Positions 1 to 14,000 of a stretch of DNA of 64,000 nt are shown piece by piece. This stretch comes from a virus. The translations under genes were made by a program, and so were the position numbers. The DNA is taken from the IMG/VR virus record IMGVR_UViG_3300023179_008562, positions 26,678 through 90,677 of that record. One strand, 5' to 3'. Below the pieces are notes generated by a model, which was not told the DNA's origin, searched no databases, and saw only the letters and a program-made list of their open reading frames with translations. How positions within the stretch are numbered: position 1 is the first letter of the stretch; the number at the start of each line of letters is the position of its first letter.

Positions 1-1
1 C

Positions 2-2068
2 ATAAATCGCACCAGCAGTGGTATCAGCCGCTACCTGGATGTCATTGACACCACTGGCAAATATTCCAGCACCAATATTTTTGCTCAGGATGGTATCCTG
101 TATCGAGACCCATTTGTCAAGTCATTTAGTTTCGACTTTGCCACCAGAAATGACATTTATCGTGTTATCAATAACAAAATTAAACCCATTGCTGCGGCCA
201 AGGAAACACAGCAATTTTTCTATGCATTCTACAAGAAATTTGGAATCACCGGAATCCGCTGGCACCAGTCCACCGAAATTGCCAATGGCAGTACCGGATT
301 TTTCTTCAATGATCTAAATGACGATGCCATCTACTCCCGAGATTTTGATCTGATGCTGCAATTGGGCGCGGGCGCCGCCAGTGGTAACACCAGATACATC
401 AGGCATGGGGCCATTTTGAGATTTAGTGCTGGTGAGGGAAAATATTTTGATGCCAGAAATAACATCAAAACTGGTGCACCGGTCAACAACACTGACAAAT
501 ATTATATCTATGCCGCAATTCAGCAAATCATCGGCGATGGCACCAATGGCGGCATCGGTAACCTGTTAAATGGTCAGGGCCCAGTGACAGTTAATCAGGT
601 AGTTCCCAATGGTGCACAGGTTGATCATGTGATAGCAGTCTTCAATAATGAATTTGACAATTCATTAATCAATGATATCACCAATTATATTCAGACATAT
701 TCGGATTTTGGTCTCAGATACGATGAAAATTTGTCCAAATGGCAGATCGTTAGTCCCGAGAACATCAGTATTGATTCTGAGTTCAGTCTGTCCTATGCTG
801 GCAACACCAGTGGGCGTCAGTTGGATGCCAGCTGGTTTATCCAATTTACTGCCCAGGGACAGATCTACACTGTGAGCTACCGTGGATTGGATTATGTGTT
901 TGAAAGTGTTCAAGAAACTGGGTTCTATTTTGACGGCACTACAAAAATTTATGACCCCAAGACTGGATTCACAGTTCATGATCAGATAAAGATTCTCAGA
1001 GTCAACTCACAATCCGATAGTTCTGCACCACTATTGTCAGACTACACCTGGTTCGTTCATAAGAACATTGTGGAGGTGGACGGGTACGAGAATACACAAA
1101 AAATTCTGGTGACATTCCCAGACAGTGATTCAGACGGTGTGCCGGACAACCCCGAATTATTTGAACAGCTGGTAAATCCCGACGTCAACAGCCAGAACAA
1201 GCGGGTTTATTTTCGACAGGTCATCAGTGATGACAACTTTGCCAGATTGCAATTGGTCAGACAGGAGCTGGTGTCAACTGACGCTGAAACATATTATGAT
1301 CTGCAAAAAAACATCACTCTGTATCGGGATGGGCAGATATTTTATATACCCAACATGAATAAATTCTATCAGTTGTCGGTATCGGGATCTGATTATAATA
1401 TAAATGATCTGTCGGGGTACACTGCCAAGTATGGCAGACAAGATTTATATTTCCAATACCGCCATAACAGTCCCAACAACCGAAGAATTGACCCCAGTCC
1501 CAACAACATCATTGACCTATACATACTGCCCAAACAGTATGCAGCTGACTACACTGCCTGGGTGCAGGACACTTCCAACAAGGTGACCAAACCTCGAGCG
1601 CCCACATCTGAAGAATTGAAACTGGAATTCAGCAGACTGGAAAACTACAAGACCATATCAGACACACTGATTTATAATCCTGTCAAGTTCAAACCCATTT
1701 TTGGCGCCAAGGCCGAGCCAAATCTTCAGGCCATGTTCAAAGTGGTCAAAAACCCCAATGTGGTGGTCAGCGACAATGACATCAAAACATCAGTGGTGGC
1801 CGCCATCAATCAGTACTTTGATCTGGCCAACTGGGATTTTGGCGAGACCTTCTATTTCAGTGAGCTCAATGCATACCTGCATCAGGCCCTGGCACCCAAC
1901 ATTGCCAGTGTGATCATAGTTCCCGCCAGCAAGAACAGTGTGTTCGGAAGTCTGTTACAGATAAATGCCGAATATAATGAAGTTATCATTAGTGCTGCCA
2001 CAGTGGACAATGTACAGATTATAACTGCAATTACAGCAGCACAGATCAATCAGAACGTAATAGTTTAA
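2..2068 (+). CDS. Probable baseplate wedge (gp6/baseplate-J-like) virion protein, 5' partial
   Basis: The reading frame is open from base 2 to the TAA at 2066-2068, so the gene begins upstream of the window; the first internal ATG at 353 is not the real start. The visible part is about 688 residues, acidic and rich in Asn, Asp, Tyr and Phe, with no signal peptide or membrane segment. The last 100 residues (an INQYFDLANWDFGETF stretch, then a search-and-bind type beta region ending in AATVDNVQIITAITAAQ) resemble the C-terminal part of T4 gp6/baseplate-J-type wedge proteins; this is recalled family resemblance, not a search result. Its place directly before the giant tail protein fits a baseplate role. 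Another structural function is possible. Confidence 0.5.
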   Translation: MNRTSSGISRYLDVIDTTGKYSSTNIFAQDGILYRDPFVKSFSFDFATRNDIYRVINNKIKPIAAAKETQQFFYAFYKKFGITGIRWHQSTEIANGSTGFFFNDLNDDAIYSRDFDLMLQLGAGAASGNTRYIRHGAILRFSAGEGKYFDARNNIKTGAPVNNTDKYYIYAAIQQIIGDGTNGGIGNLLNGQGPVTVNQVVPNGAQVDHVIAVFNNEFDNSLINDITNYIQTYSDFGLRYDENLSKWQIVSPENISIDSEFSLSYAGNTSGRQLDASWFIQFTAQGQIYTVSYRGLDYVFESVQETGFYFDGTTKIYDPKTGFTVHDQIKILRVNSQSDSSAPLLSDYTWFVHKNIVEVDGYENTQKILVTFPDSDSDGVPDNPELFEQLVNPDVNSQNKRVYFRQVISDDNFARLQLVRQELVSTDAETYYDLQKNITLYRDGQIFYIPNMNKFYQLSVSGSDYNINDLSGYTAKYGRQDLYFQYRHNSPNNRRIDPSPNNIIDLYILPKQYAADYTAWVQDTSNKVTKPRAPTSEELKLEFSRLENYKTISDTLIYNPVKFKPIFGAKAEPNLQAMFKVVKNPNVVVSDNDIKTSVVAAINQYFDLANWDFGETFYFSELNAYLHQALAPNIASVIIVPASKNSVFGSLLQINAEYNEVIISAATVDNVQIITAITAAQINQNVIV

Positions 2069-2098
2069 GTAGTACAATTTTTTTTAAATGAGTTAATA

Positions 2099-5000
2099 AT
2101 GGCCGCAAGAAAAAGTTCAAATTTATTGCCAGGTGTATTTCAGACCGATACCAATCAGAAATTTTTATCTGCAACTGTGGATCAGCTGATATCCGAACCC
2201 AGACTAACCAAAGTCAACGGATACATAGGCAGAAAGTTTGCGCCCACCTACAAGTCTGGTGACAACTACATCACAGAAATCAGTGCTGACAGACAAAACT
2301 ATCAACTTGAGCCCAGTCTGTTGGTCAAGGATGAGTCTGGTCAGATAACTTTCTTTGCCAGTTATGACGATTTTCTAAACAAGATAAAATACTACGGTGG
2401 TTTTACTGATAAACAAAGTCGTCTGTTTGAGCAGGAATATTATAGTTTTGATCCTGGTATCAGTTACGACGCATTTGTTAACTTTAGTCAATATTACTGG
2501 CTCCCCGACGGTCCTGAAGCAGTGTCAGTGAATACCACCACAATTGAGTTGGTGAAAAATTTCCGAGTTGTCAGAAATGTTGCCAGTGACCGATATGACT
2601 TTTATGATAACAATATTGTCAATAACAGCATTACTCTGGCACGTGGCGGCACTTACACATTTACGGTCAATCAGCCAGGTATACCTTTCTGGATACAGAC
2701 TGAACTGGGAATCGACGGAGCAATTAATGCCACACCTGCTATATCGTCACGTGACGTTTTGGGCGTGGAAAACAATGGGACTGATTCGGGTGTTATAACT
2801 TTCCGAGTGCCTCAGTCAGATGCACAGGACCGTTTTGTCAAGATGAAAACAGTCTACAATGTGGATTATGCATTCTCCATGGCATATGCCGACATACATA
2901 ATTCCCGACTGTCTGAGTTTCTAGAAAAGTTTCCAGAATATTATGGGATAACCAATCAGTTCGTTGGTAAAACCCTGGTTTTGGTTGACCAAAATCTTTT
3001 AACCAGTCGAGGTGAAGCAGCCTGGTCTGGCGATGGCATCTACGATGAGCAGAATTATAATACAAACCCATTTGATTCCAGTGACATCATACCAGAGAAT
3101 CAGAGATCCGGGGTCTGGCAAATACTTTATTCAGAATCAGGAGTTCCAGAAGATCCAATCATAAAACTGGTACCAGTTCTGGTACTCAAACAAGATCAGA
3201 AAGTTTTTGTCAAATCTGGCATTCGAGCCAGTCGGGAATTTTATCAGGACTATGATGGCCTACTGAAACCCATGCCATTGTTGAGCAATCTACAGGATAC
3301 TTTGTATTTTCAGGATGGCGACAGTGCCGGCATTTATGGATTTTTAAAAGTAGTCAATCCTGCCAATGATGTCATTGATGTTGACCGAGAGATCATTGGC
3401 AAGAAACTCTACACCAGCCCCAATGGTGTCAAATTCACCAATGGTTTGAAAGTCAGATTTGGTTCAGATGTCAGCCCTGTACAATATCAGAACCAGGAGT
3501 TTTATGTTGAACGGGTAGGGCGCGGTATACATCTGGTGCCAGTTGATATTCTGGTGCGTCCCGAAGCATACAATGATGAAATTGCCCAGAATTATTCAGA
3601 TGAAATTTTTCCTGAATACATCACTATTAATCGTGATTCCATTGATCTGAATGCCTGGTCCAGAAACAACCGATGGTTCCATATTGACGTCATAATTAAA
3701 ACTGCAGCCTATAATAATCGCCAGCCGGCGTTGGACCAGCGAGCGCGTGCACAAAGACCTATTATACAGTTTGATGTCAACTTTCAGTTGTTCAATAATG
3801 GTAGAACCGCCAAGAAGCCCATTGACATCCTGGACGTCACTACTAGTGATCCGTTTAATGCCTACGACGGTCAGATCATTGAATCAATTTTCGGTATCAA
3901 ACCTTTTGATGGAATGCGTATCCTGTTTTCAGCAGCTGAAGATCCATTGGTGAGAAATAAGATTTATGTCATTAATCTCATACAGTATGATCTAGATGAT
4001 TCTGGGTTGCCAACAGGACCACGACGTATTGCCTTGTCTATTGCCGAGGACGGAGATGCCGCTGTCTGGGATTCAGTGGTGGTCACGCAAGGGCAATATC
4101 GGGGCGTCACCTGGTGGTTCAATGGTAACCAATGGGTCCAGGGCCAGCAAAAAACACAATTGCAGCAAGAACCCCTGTTTGACATCATTGATTCAGATGG
4201 TCGTAGTTTGTCAGAGTTTTACCGCAGTACATTTAACGGAACTCGACTTTTTGGTTATGTAAGAAATGCCGCTGGGGTCACCGATAAAATTTTGGGATTT
4301 GCTCTGAAATACAGAAATTTCGGTACCCAGGGCGACATTGAATTTGAAAATTACTATGACACTGATGTGTTTAGTTATGTTGAAAATCAACTCACACAGA
4401 GTGATTTGAGAATTTCTGATTACGGATTCCTTTATGAGATTCAGTCTGACGGGGAACTTGCCCCAAGAAACAACTGGCGCACAGCAGTGGAATCCAGCCG
4501 GCAGTATCAGATTTTAAACTTTACATACGATGGCATTAATAATTCGTTTCAGCTGGATGTTGTTGCTGCGGAATCGACCAGTGTGCCCAGTCTGAAAGTA
4601 TATAAAAATAATGTTTTTCTTCAGACCAATGAATATCAACTTGTCGATAATAAATTAACTGTCACTGCGTCATTGGCGACTAATGACAAAATTGATGTAT
4701 TAATTTATAGCCGGAAACCCAGTAATATTGGATATTATGAAGTTCCCAGTAACTTAAACTTAAACGCACAGAACATAGACCTGAATCAGATATCTCTGGG
4801 GCAGGTGAGAAATCATCTGGTGGCTTTGAGCCAGAATTCCACAGAACTAGTGGGTAATATTCTGTCCACAAACAATCTCAGAGACATTGATATAACCTCA
4901 CAGGGCGGCACCATACTACAGCACAGTGCACCGGTGACATACTCCATGCTGTTTTTGATGGATAAGTCTGCAAATTTCATTGATGCATTGCGATTTGCAC

Positions 5001-8000
5001 AACTAGAGTACAGTAAGTTTAAAAATAAGTTTTTGGAATTGGCTCAGACTCTGGGTGGCATTGAATCCATGACACCCGAGGCTGGTGTTGATGCCATTAT
5101 GGTGAGTTTGACCAATATTAAAAATATATCGTTCCCCTGGTATTATAGTGATATGGTACCATATGGTACGCTCAAGAGAGTGGTCAATGGACAGGGTTAC
5201 ACAGTATTTGATCCTCTGGTTCGTTCATACGAAATCAATGGAGTGTTTAATGATCAAGTATTAAGTAGCCGTGCAGTTCTGGTCTATCTGAAAAAATACA
5301 ATCAGAATAATTTTGTGCAACTGATTAACCGTTTAGATTATACATTTGATCAAACTCGTCCAGCCGTTACTATTGAAAGTCGTGTGGAACTGGACATAGA
5401 TGATGTTATCAAAATTGTTGAATATGACAACACTGATGGCAATTATATACCCGAGACCCCCACCAAATTGGGGTTATATCCCAGATATGTGCCTGAAATT
5501 TTTCTAGACAATACCTATAGACAACCCATAAATGTCATCAGAGGTCATGATGGTAGTATTATTCCAGCATTTAACGATTATCGAGATAATCTGATATTGG
5601 AACTGGAAAAAAGAATTTACAATAATATAAAATTACCAGAGACAAATATCAACAGTGATATAATGTCATTGACTCCCGGCAAGTTCAGATCATCCGATTA
5701 TACTCTGGGCGAAGTCACACAACTGATTTCCCGAAGTTTTCTGGCCTGGGTGGGAAACAATCGATTGGACTTTTCCACCAATCAGACCTTTGCCAGCAAC
5801 GATTCATTTACCTGGAATTATTCGGGCAGTCAGGACAGAATTGACGGCGAATACATGCCTGGAAATTGGCGTGCATGTTATCAATATTATTACGACACAC
5901 AGCGACCACATCTGACACCCTGGGAAATGCTGGGATTTACTTCCCAGCCAGACTGGTGGCAGGACTATTATGGGCCTGCTCCCTACACTGGTGCCAATCA
6001 GGTGCTGTGGGATGATCTGGAAGCCGGTAGAATCAGACAGGGATTTAGAAGCCTGATAGATCAGGGGCAGGGCCCAGGCATTGATCCCACCTTTGCCAGA
6101 CCCGGTCTCAGTCAGGTAATACCTGTGGACGAACATGGAATATTACTGAGCCCAGCTCAGATTTTGGCCAGATCCACCCATCCCAAATCTGCGGCCAGTG
6201 CCTGGAAAGTGGGGGATTTTGGTCCCGTCGAATGGGCCTGGCGCAGCAGCAGTGATTATCCTTTCGCAGTTCAACGTGCCATGGCTCTGGGAAAACCAGC
6301 CAGATATTTTGGGCTGTTAATCGATACGTATGGATACAAATCAGACAGTCTGATTGATCAATATCTGACACCCAATAAAAATCACCTCAGGCAGACCGAT
6401 GTCAAATTTAACGGCGATATTACTCAGACTGGCGTAGTCAGAAGTGCCGGTTACATAAACTGGATCATTGATTATCTGAAAAACCAGGGCCTGGATCCTG
6501 TGAGCAAATTGTCATATATTCTGAAAAATTATCAGGTCAATCTGGCCTACAAGATGTCAGGGTTTACTGACAAAAAATTTATTCGGGTCCTGGCAGAGCA
6601 AAGTAGCCCCAGCAGCACCAATGACAGCATTATGATTCCTGATGAAAACTATCAGATTCATTTGCATAAATCAACCCCCATACAGAAACTCACATACAGT
6701 GCAGTGATTGTACAAAAAACAACCAATGGGTACAGTGTCAAGGGATACAATTTAAACAATCCTTTCTTTACCATTATACCCAGCCAGACCAACAATAACA
6801 GCACCAAAATACAGGTCTTAACCGAAATTGCAACTATTTTTAAAGACTATCAGAGAGTCAAACTCACTGTGCCTTATGGTTATGAATTTAAAAATCCGCA
6901 GCAAGTGGTGGATTTTCTCATAAGTTATGAGCGATATCTTCTGAGTCAGGGGTTTACATTTAATGGGCGAGATCCCGACCTCAGGCAGCCTCGTAACTGG
7001 AAACTCAGTGCGCAGGAATTTTTATTCTGGTCACAGCAGGGCTGGGGTGTTGGCAGTATTTTGGTTTTGAGTCCCACGGTCAATGATCTGGCCCTGGTGA
7101 CCAAAAATGCTGTGGTTGATGAAATTAGCAATAGCCAGATTGGGTCAAGAATTCTTGATCAGAATTTCAAACTTGTCAAGAACAACAACTACAATGTGGT
7201 GAGAACTCCCACAGATTTTAAAATATCATTGTCTGTCACCGGTAGCACAATTGGATTTGTGGAATTGGACCTGGTACAGTACGAACACGCATTAATTTTT
7301 GATAATCTCACAGTTTTTAATGACATCATTTACAAACCAGAACTGGGCAATCGACAATATCGATTAAAATTAATCGGACAGAAGACCTCAAACTGGGACG
7401 GCAGTCTGAATGCACCGGGATTCGTATACAGTTCTGATCAGATTCAAACCTGGCAGCCTGGCCGAGATTACCAGAGAGGCGAACTTGTGCAATACAAGGC
7501 ACAGTACTGGGTGGCGCTGGAATTTGTGATTGCCACCACTGATTTTGCCTGGACCAAGTGGAAACAGATTGAGCAGTCGCAAGTCCGTGTTGGTATGCTA
7601 CCAAATCTTTCTACTCTGGCGGTTAAAGGTCTGATTTCTTACGACAATTACGGGCAGATACAGGATTCAGATCAGTTGAAATACAGCTATGGGTTAATTG
7701 GATATAAACCCAGGCAGTATCTGACAGATTTGGGTCTTTCAGACGCCACACAGATTGAACTTTACAAAGGATACATTAAGCAGAAGGGCACAGAAAATGC
7801 GGTCAATCAGCTGACCAAATCCAAATTCAATAACATTAATAGCGATATCAAATATTACGAAGAGTGGGCGGTGCGTGTGGGTGAGTACGGGGCGTTAAAC
7901 ATGAATCCCTATGTGGAAATCGCTCTGGACGAAACTAATTTTGGAGTCAATCCTTCCCTGGCCAGGTTTGTTGAGGATACGTCAAGGGATCAGGGTGATG

Positions 8001-11000
8001 GTATTACAGTTTTCAATAAAACACAGTTATACGGGTCATCTGGGCACTTCAGTGGGTTTGTGGCACTAAACCGATCAGTGATCAGTGATATTAGTAATGA
8101 CATTCCCACAGCTGGGTACGTTAACATTGAAGATATAGATGCCACTTTATTTGATCTCAGCTATTATTCATACATTGGGTTAGATATAGATTACGTTGGC
8201 AGTGGTTACACCATCTGGTGTGCTCGAGATTTTGCCGGTGATTGGAACGTTTATCGAGTTACTGAAACCGACAACCACATTATCAGTGTTGCCAACAGTT
8301 TAGACAACTATGTGTCATTCACCACACAGGCACCACATCAATTAACTATTGGTGATGTGTTTTTGGTCAAAGGACTGAATTCTGCATTTGATGGGTTTTA
8401 TCGAGTTCACCAGACCCAGGGACTTGATCAGATTATTGCTCTCTATCAGGGTGATCCCGCAAATTATCAAAATTTAACTTCTCTAGACGGATTTGCCATG
8501 TTACTCAGACTGGACAGCATGCGATTCCGATACATGGAAGATGCCAGAATTTATGGTCTCAACAACCCCCTGCATGGGTGGAAAGCCGGAGATAAAATTT
8601 GGATTGATGTGGATGCGGCCACCACAACAGCAAATGGTCAAAGTCAGGACACTGAAAGTGGAACCTGGAAGGTCTACGAGAAAACCATGCCCTGGGGGCT
8701 ACAGCAGAACTTATCCAAGGCGTCTGGGGAATATGTGACCAATGATGGTTTTGGCACTTCAGTTAAAATGAATGCCGACGGGTTATACGCAGTTGTTGGG
8801 TCACCCAAATCTCTGAACACCGGCACAGTCACAGTATTCAATAAAAACGCTTCAGGAGTGTTGGTCGAAGGAGAACAATTATTACCTAAATTGGATCAGA
8901 CTCTGGATTACGGCGCCGAGGTCAGTCTGGCCACTGAAAGGCTTGCAATCGGTGCCCCTGGCAGTGTCAGTAATACGGGTAGAGTCTTTGTTTACAACCG
9001 ACCCACCGGGACCAGTACATTTTTACCAACACAGGTATTATCAGGACCAGCAAACTCTGCTGGGCGATTCGGATCCAGCCTGACATTTGATGAAGTTGGA
9101 AACTGGCTGTATGTTGGTGCTCCTGATGAAGACCGAGTATATGTGTATGGATTAAATCCCAGGGTCTCAGTCAAAACACAATCTCTGGCCATAAACTCTC
9201 CCACAAATATCATTACATTGTCCTTCAGTCCTGATGTTCCCAACAATGCCGAATCTTTGCTAATCACCGGAGTCAATCGAATATTTTTACCAGATATTGA
9301 TTATACAGTTACTGGTAGAATTATAACATTTGCATCCAATTTAAGTTCTGGTGATTATGAAATCACACAAAGAAGTTACTACACATTGGTAAAAGTGCTT
9401 ACTGGTCCTGCTGGCAGCGAATTTGGATATGCTGTCAGTGCCAGTCTGGATGGTGCGCAATTGGCAGTTGGTGCACCAAATGATTCAGTCACGGTCGATG
9501 ATGCAGCCATCCCTGGTGCTGGTGCAGTGTATGTCTATGACCGATCCATTGAAGCGTTTAACACCATCACTGATGCCACTGACACCGAAGGTGTGACTTA
9601 TCAGACACGGGGTAATATTGGGTTGATCTATCGAGTCACCATCAATAACACTGAAGTCTCTGACTATGTTGTTGCTGGTGACCATACTCTGAAATTTAAG
9701 AAAACCCCAGTTATTGGCCAGGTCATTTATGTTGAGACCAATGAATTTAAATTGTTGGAAAAATTAATTGGCATCGACAGTCTGGAGGGTGGGCTAACAG
9801 CCATACAGGAAAACTGCAGATTTGGTACAAGCCTGACCATTTGCAGCAACAACTGTGCCATCTATGTGGGTGCTCCCAATTACGATGCTGGTACACAGTA
9901 TAACACTGGTGCAGTCTGGAAATTTCATAATCGAGGCAGATTGTATGGCACCAACACTGGCAGCACACGAGACCCAGTGTTCACACCAGGTGACACCATA
10001 CGATTGGACAATTTTGAAATCACTGTCACTGGCACCAGTCTGGATGATCTGGTTCAAGACATTAACAATGCCAGCGTCTTGGGTGTGACTGCAACTAACC
10101 AAAACGGACACCTGCGTCTGGACAGTGATCGAACCGTGGCCAAAAATCTCTTGCGAATTCTCAGTGGTGAGAACAACACCGGGGATACTGACGGGGTCAG
10201 TAACGTTTATGCTGCTGCTGGCTTGTCAGTATTTGCGTTTATGCAAATTATCGTCACGCCCTATCGAAATGCCAATGAACAATTCGGTAAACGGGTTGTG
10301 CTGGCACGAAATGCCTACATGTTGGTGATTGCCAGTGATGGTGGCACCACCAGACATTATACTACTTTTGATCAGGATCAGACCTACATAGACGATCGTT
10401 CCACCGGTATATTTGATTCAGTCGTGAACAGCGGTAGTGTATACATATATGAATTATACGATGACCCCCGCAATGAGGTGGAACATCCGGGCAGATACGC
10501 ATTTGCTCAGCAGCTGGACCCTGGCCAACTCAGAGCAGGAGATCGATTTGGTGCCGCCATAGATGTTGTGGGTCGTCAGATAGTGGTCACCGCACCGACG
10601 TCTGATCTGGTAAAAACCGACGCCGGCGCAGTTTATGTATTCAACAATCCCACAGGTCACAGAGGTTGGCATCTGATCAGATATCAGGAACCCAGGGTTG
10701 ATATTGAAACTGTAAACAGAATGTATCTGTATGACACTATTTCACATACCATTTTAACTAATTTAGAATTTATTGATCCTGCCAAGGGAAAAATATTGGG
10801 CCTGGCCGAACAAGAAATTACTTTCAAAACTCCATATGACCCAGCCTATTACAATCGTGGCGCATCAACCCAGACTGATCTGGATCGCAATCTCTACTGG
10901 GGCCCATCACAGATTGGTCAGGTCTGGTGGAACCTGGACAACGTCAGATATCTGGATTACGAGCAGGGTGATTTGAGTTATAGAAGTGCCAACTGGGGCA

Positions 11001-14000
11001 GGGTATTCCCGGGATCAACAGTTGAAGTCTGTGAATGGGTGGAAAGTGACGTCCTGCCCAGTCAGTATTCTGGTGACGGCCAGGCCAAGCATGCCGACGA
11101 CAGCGCCTATGTTGAGATCATGACAGTGGATCCAGTCACCAACATAATAACCAGCAAATACTACTATTGGGTCACCGGAAAAACAGAATTAGACTATAAC
11201 ATCCCATTTAGAAAACTACCCCTGAATTCCATTCGAAATCTGATTGAAAATCCCAGAAATCAGGACATTGCATATGCTGCATTGATTCGAAATAATGCTG
11301 TGGTGTTTTACAACCTGGGAAAATATTTGTCAGCACGCAATACCATATTACACCTGGACTATGAATTACAGCCCAACGATAGTCTGATACATAGCGAATA
11401 TGACTTGTTACAGGTTGGTAATGTCAGCAGTGCCATACCTGAAAAAATTGTCAATAGGATGATTGACAGTTTATCGGGGATCAACAACACCGGAGCAAAT
11501 GTGCCTGATCCAACATTGCCTCCGGCCAATCGTTATGGTATTAGTATCAGACCCAGACAGACCATGTTTGTGGACCGATTGCAGGCCATGTCGGATCTGG
11601 TGGACTTCGTTAATTCCATATTCATCACAAAGCCCATCACCAGACAATACGATCTCAGACAACTGATGTCAGAGGAGCCCATACCAGATGTAAAATATTC
11701 AGAATATGATCATCAGGTGGAAACCAGAATTGAACTGGATTATATTGACACGGTTAAAACACCTGTGGGGTATCGGGTATTGGTCAAAATAGACACCACC
11801 CAGGATGGCTTATGGGTAATATATCAACTACGGTCAGACCGGACCTGGCAGGTGACCAGGGTTCAGAGGTATAAAACTGAACTGTATTGGGATTTCGTTG
11901 ATTGGTATGCTGAGGGCTACAACATCACTGATAAAATAGAATATGTGGTGGAAACTCTAGTGGATGCTCTGGCATTGCCTGCCAGGCCGGGTGATGAAAT
12001 ATTAATTCGAGTAAATCGGGGACTTAACAATGTCAGAGGTTGGAATTTAATTTCAGTCAGTGACAATGGTGAATTTCAGGTGGTTGGCATTGAAAATGGC
12101 ACCATACAACTGAAATCATCACTATACAATCTCACAGATAATCAATTGGGATTTGACGGTCGTGGATTTGATTCCAGCAGATATGATCAGAACCCAAATA
12201 TTGAAATTCGACAAATTTTAGCAGCACTGAAGGATGACATTTTTGTCAATGAGTTGCGCTCCGAATTCAACAATTTGTTCTTTGTCATGATAAATTATCT
12301 GATGACCGAACAAAAATATGTGGATTGGATTTTCAAAACCAGCTTCATTAGTGTGGCACACAAACTTCGTGATCTCAACCAATATCCCAATTATGTCAAA
12401 GATAATCAGACCTACTATCTGGATTACATCAACGAAATCAAACCCTACGCAACCAAGGTCAGAGAATACCTGATCAAATATGCTGGTGATGACAATTACG
12501 CTGGTGATGTCACTGACTTCGATCTGCCACCATACTATGACAGAGAACTTGGTCAGTGGAGAAGTCCGGACGGTGAGTATATTGAACAAGATCGACAACT
12601 CTGGGCCACCGGATATCTGGCTGATGGTACGCTGATTAACCCAGATTACCCACAATGGTATCAACACAGACATCATCAGATTGTTGCGATTGTCGTTGAA
12701 GATTCTGGTCAGGGATATACATCTGAGCCCACTATCACCATCGTGGGCGGTGGTGGCAATGTGATAGCTGCCCGAGCACGCGCCCGGATAGATTTTGACA
12801 CCGGGCAGGTTATTGACATTGAGATTGTTAGTTCTGGTAATGGGTATGCCAGTACGCCCACGGTGGTAATCAATGGTAGTTGTGAACGCCCAGCGCGTGC
12901 ATATGCAGTTTTAAAAAATTTACAAGTCAGAAGCTTTGATTCAACCCTGAAGTTTGACAGAATCAACTATACCAGTCTGGTTAAAGAGTGGGCAGCAAAC
13001 ACTGTTTATGCGGCGGGTGATATCCTGACTTACGCAGTGCCTGACGGTGGGACCCTGGTCAGAACGGCCTATCGTGTACTGAACAATATGGTTACTGGGG
13101 CACAATTTGACCCCACCAATCTGGAAATTTGCCCGGCGGATTACTTTACCAATGCCAATGACAGAATCATTGCCTATTATCAACCACTGACGGGCGCAGT
13201 GGGCAGAGATTTGAGAAAATTAATATCAGGTATTGATTATCCGGGGGTGGGTATTACTGGGTTGACATTTGATCGGCAGCCGGGATTTGACGGACTATTA
13301 GATGGTGAGCCCTTTGATGCAGTGGAATATGACGAGGACGGAAACCCCATACTGAGTCGGTCTGCCGTTGACACAATCATTCGCAGCAACTATCTGGATA
13401 GTAATTTAGGTCTCAGACCCGAAGACATTGATGTCGATGGCGGTGCATATGTGGATACCTATAGTAGCCACGCTCCTGAAGAACTGGTGCCAGGCATAGT
13501 ATTTGATACTTTAAATCTCAAAGTCTATACCAAGGTGGCTCTGGGAACAACACTTCTGGGGTATAGAATATTTGTTGATATGCTGGGAGTGCCTCACTAT
13601 ACCAGAATTGCATCTGCCTACTCCACCAAATTAACCAGAGATTTAAATCTAAATGATCAACGTATGTACGTGGCAGACGCCACCGTGTTGGCCAGACCTG
13701 ATCCCACCACTGCCACACCAGGCGTGGTGTTTGTCAACGCCGAACGCATCACATACTATCGAAATTATGCCACTGAAGTCAGATTCTGGGTCCCCAATGT
13801 CAGTTATCGATCCGACACTGTGTTGAGCCACGGCAATATTATTACCTTCAGTGGCCCAGTGACTGCTAACATTGGCGATACCATCCATCAACCAGATTCT
13901 GGTGCTAACATCAGAGTGGTTTCCAATGTAGTGTCCAGTCTGGAGGTTCCAGCACAATATACATTATCGCAAGGGCGAATCGTTGGTAATGTGCTGATTA

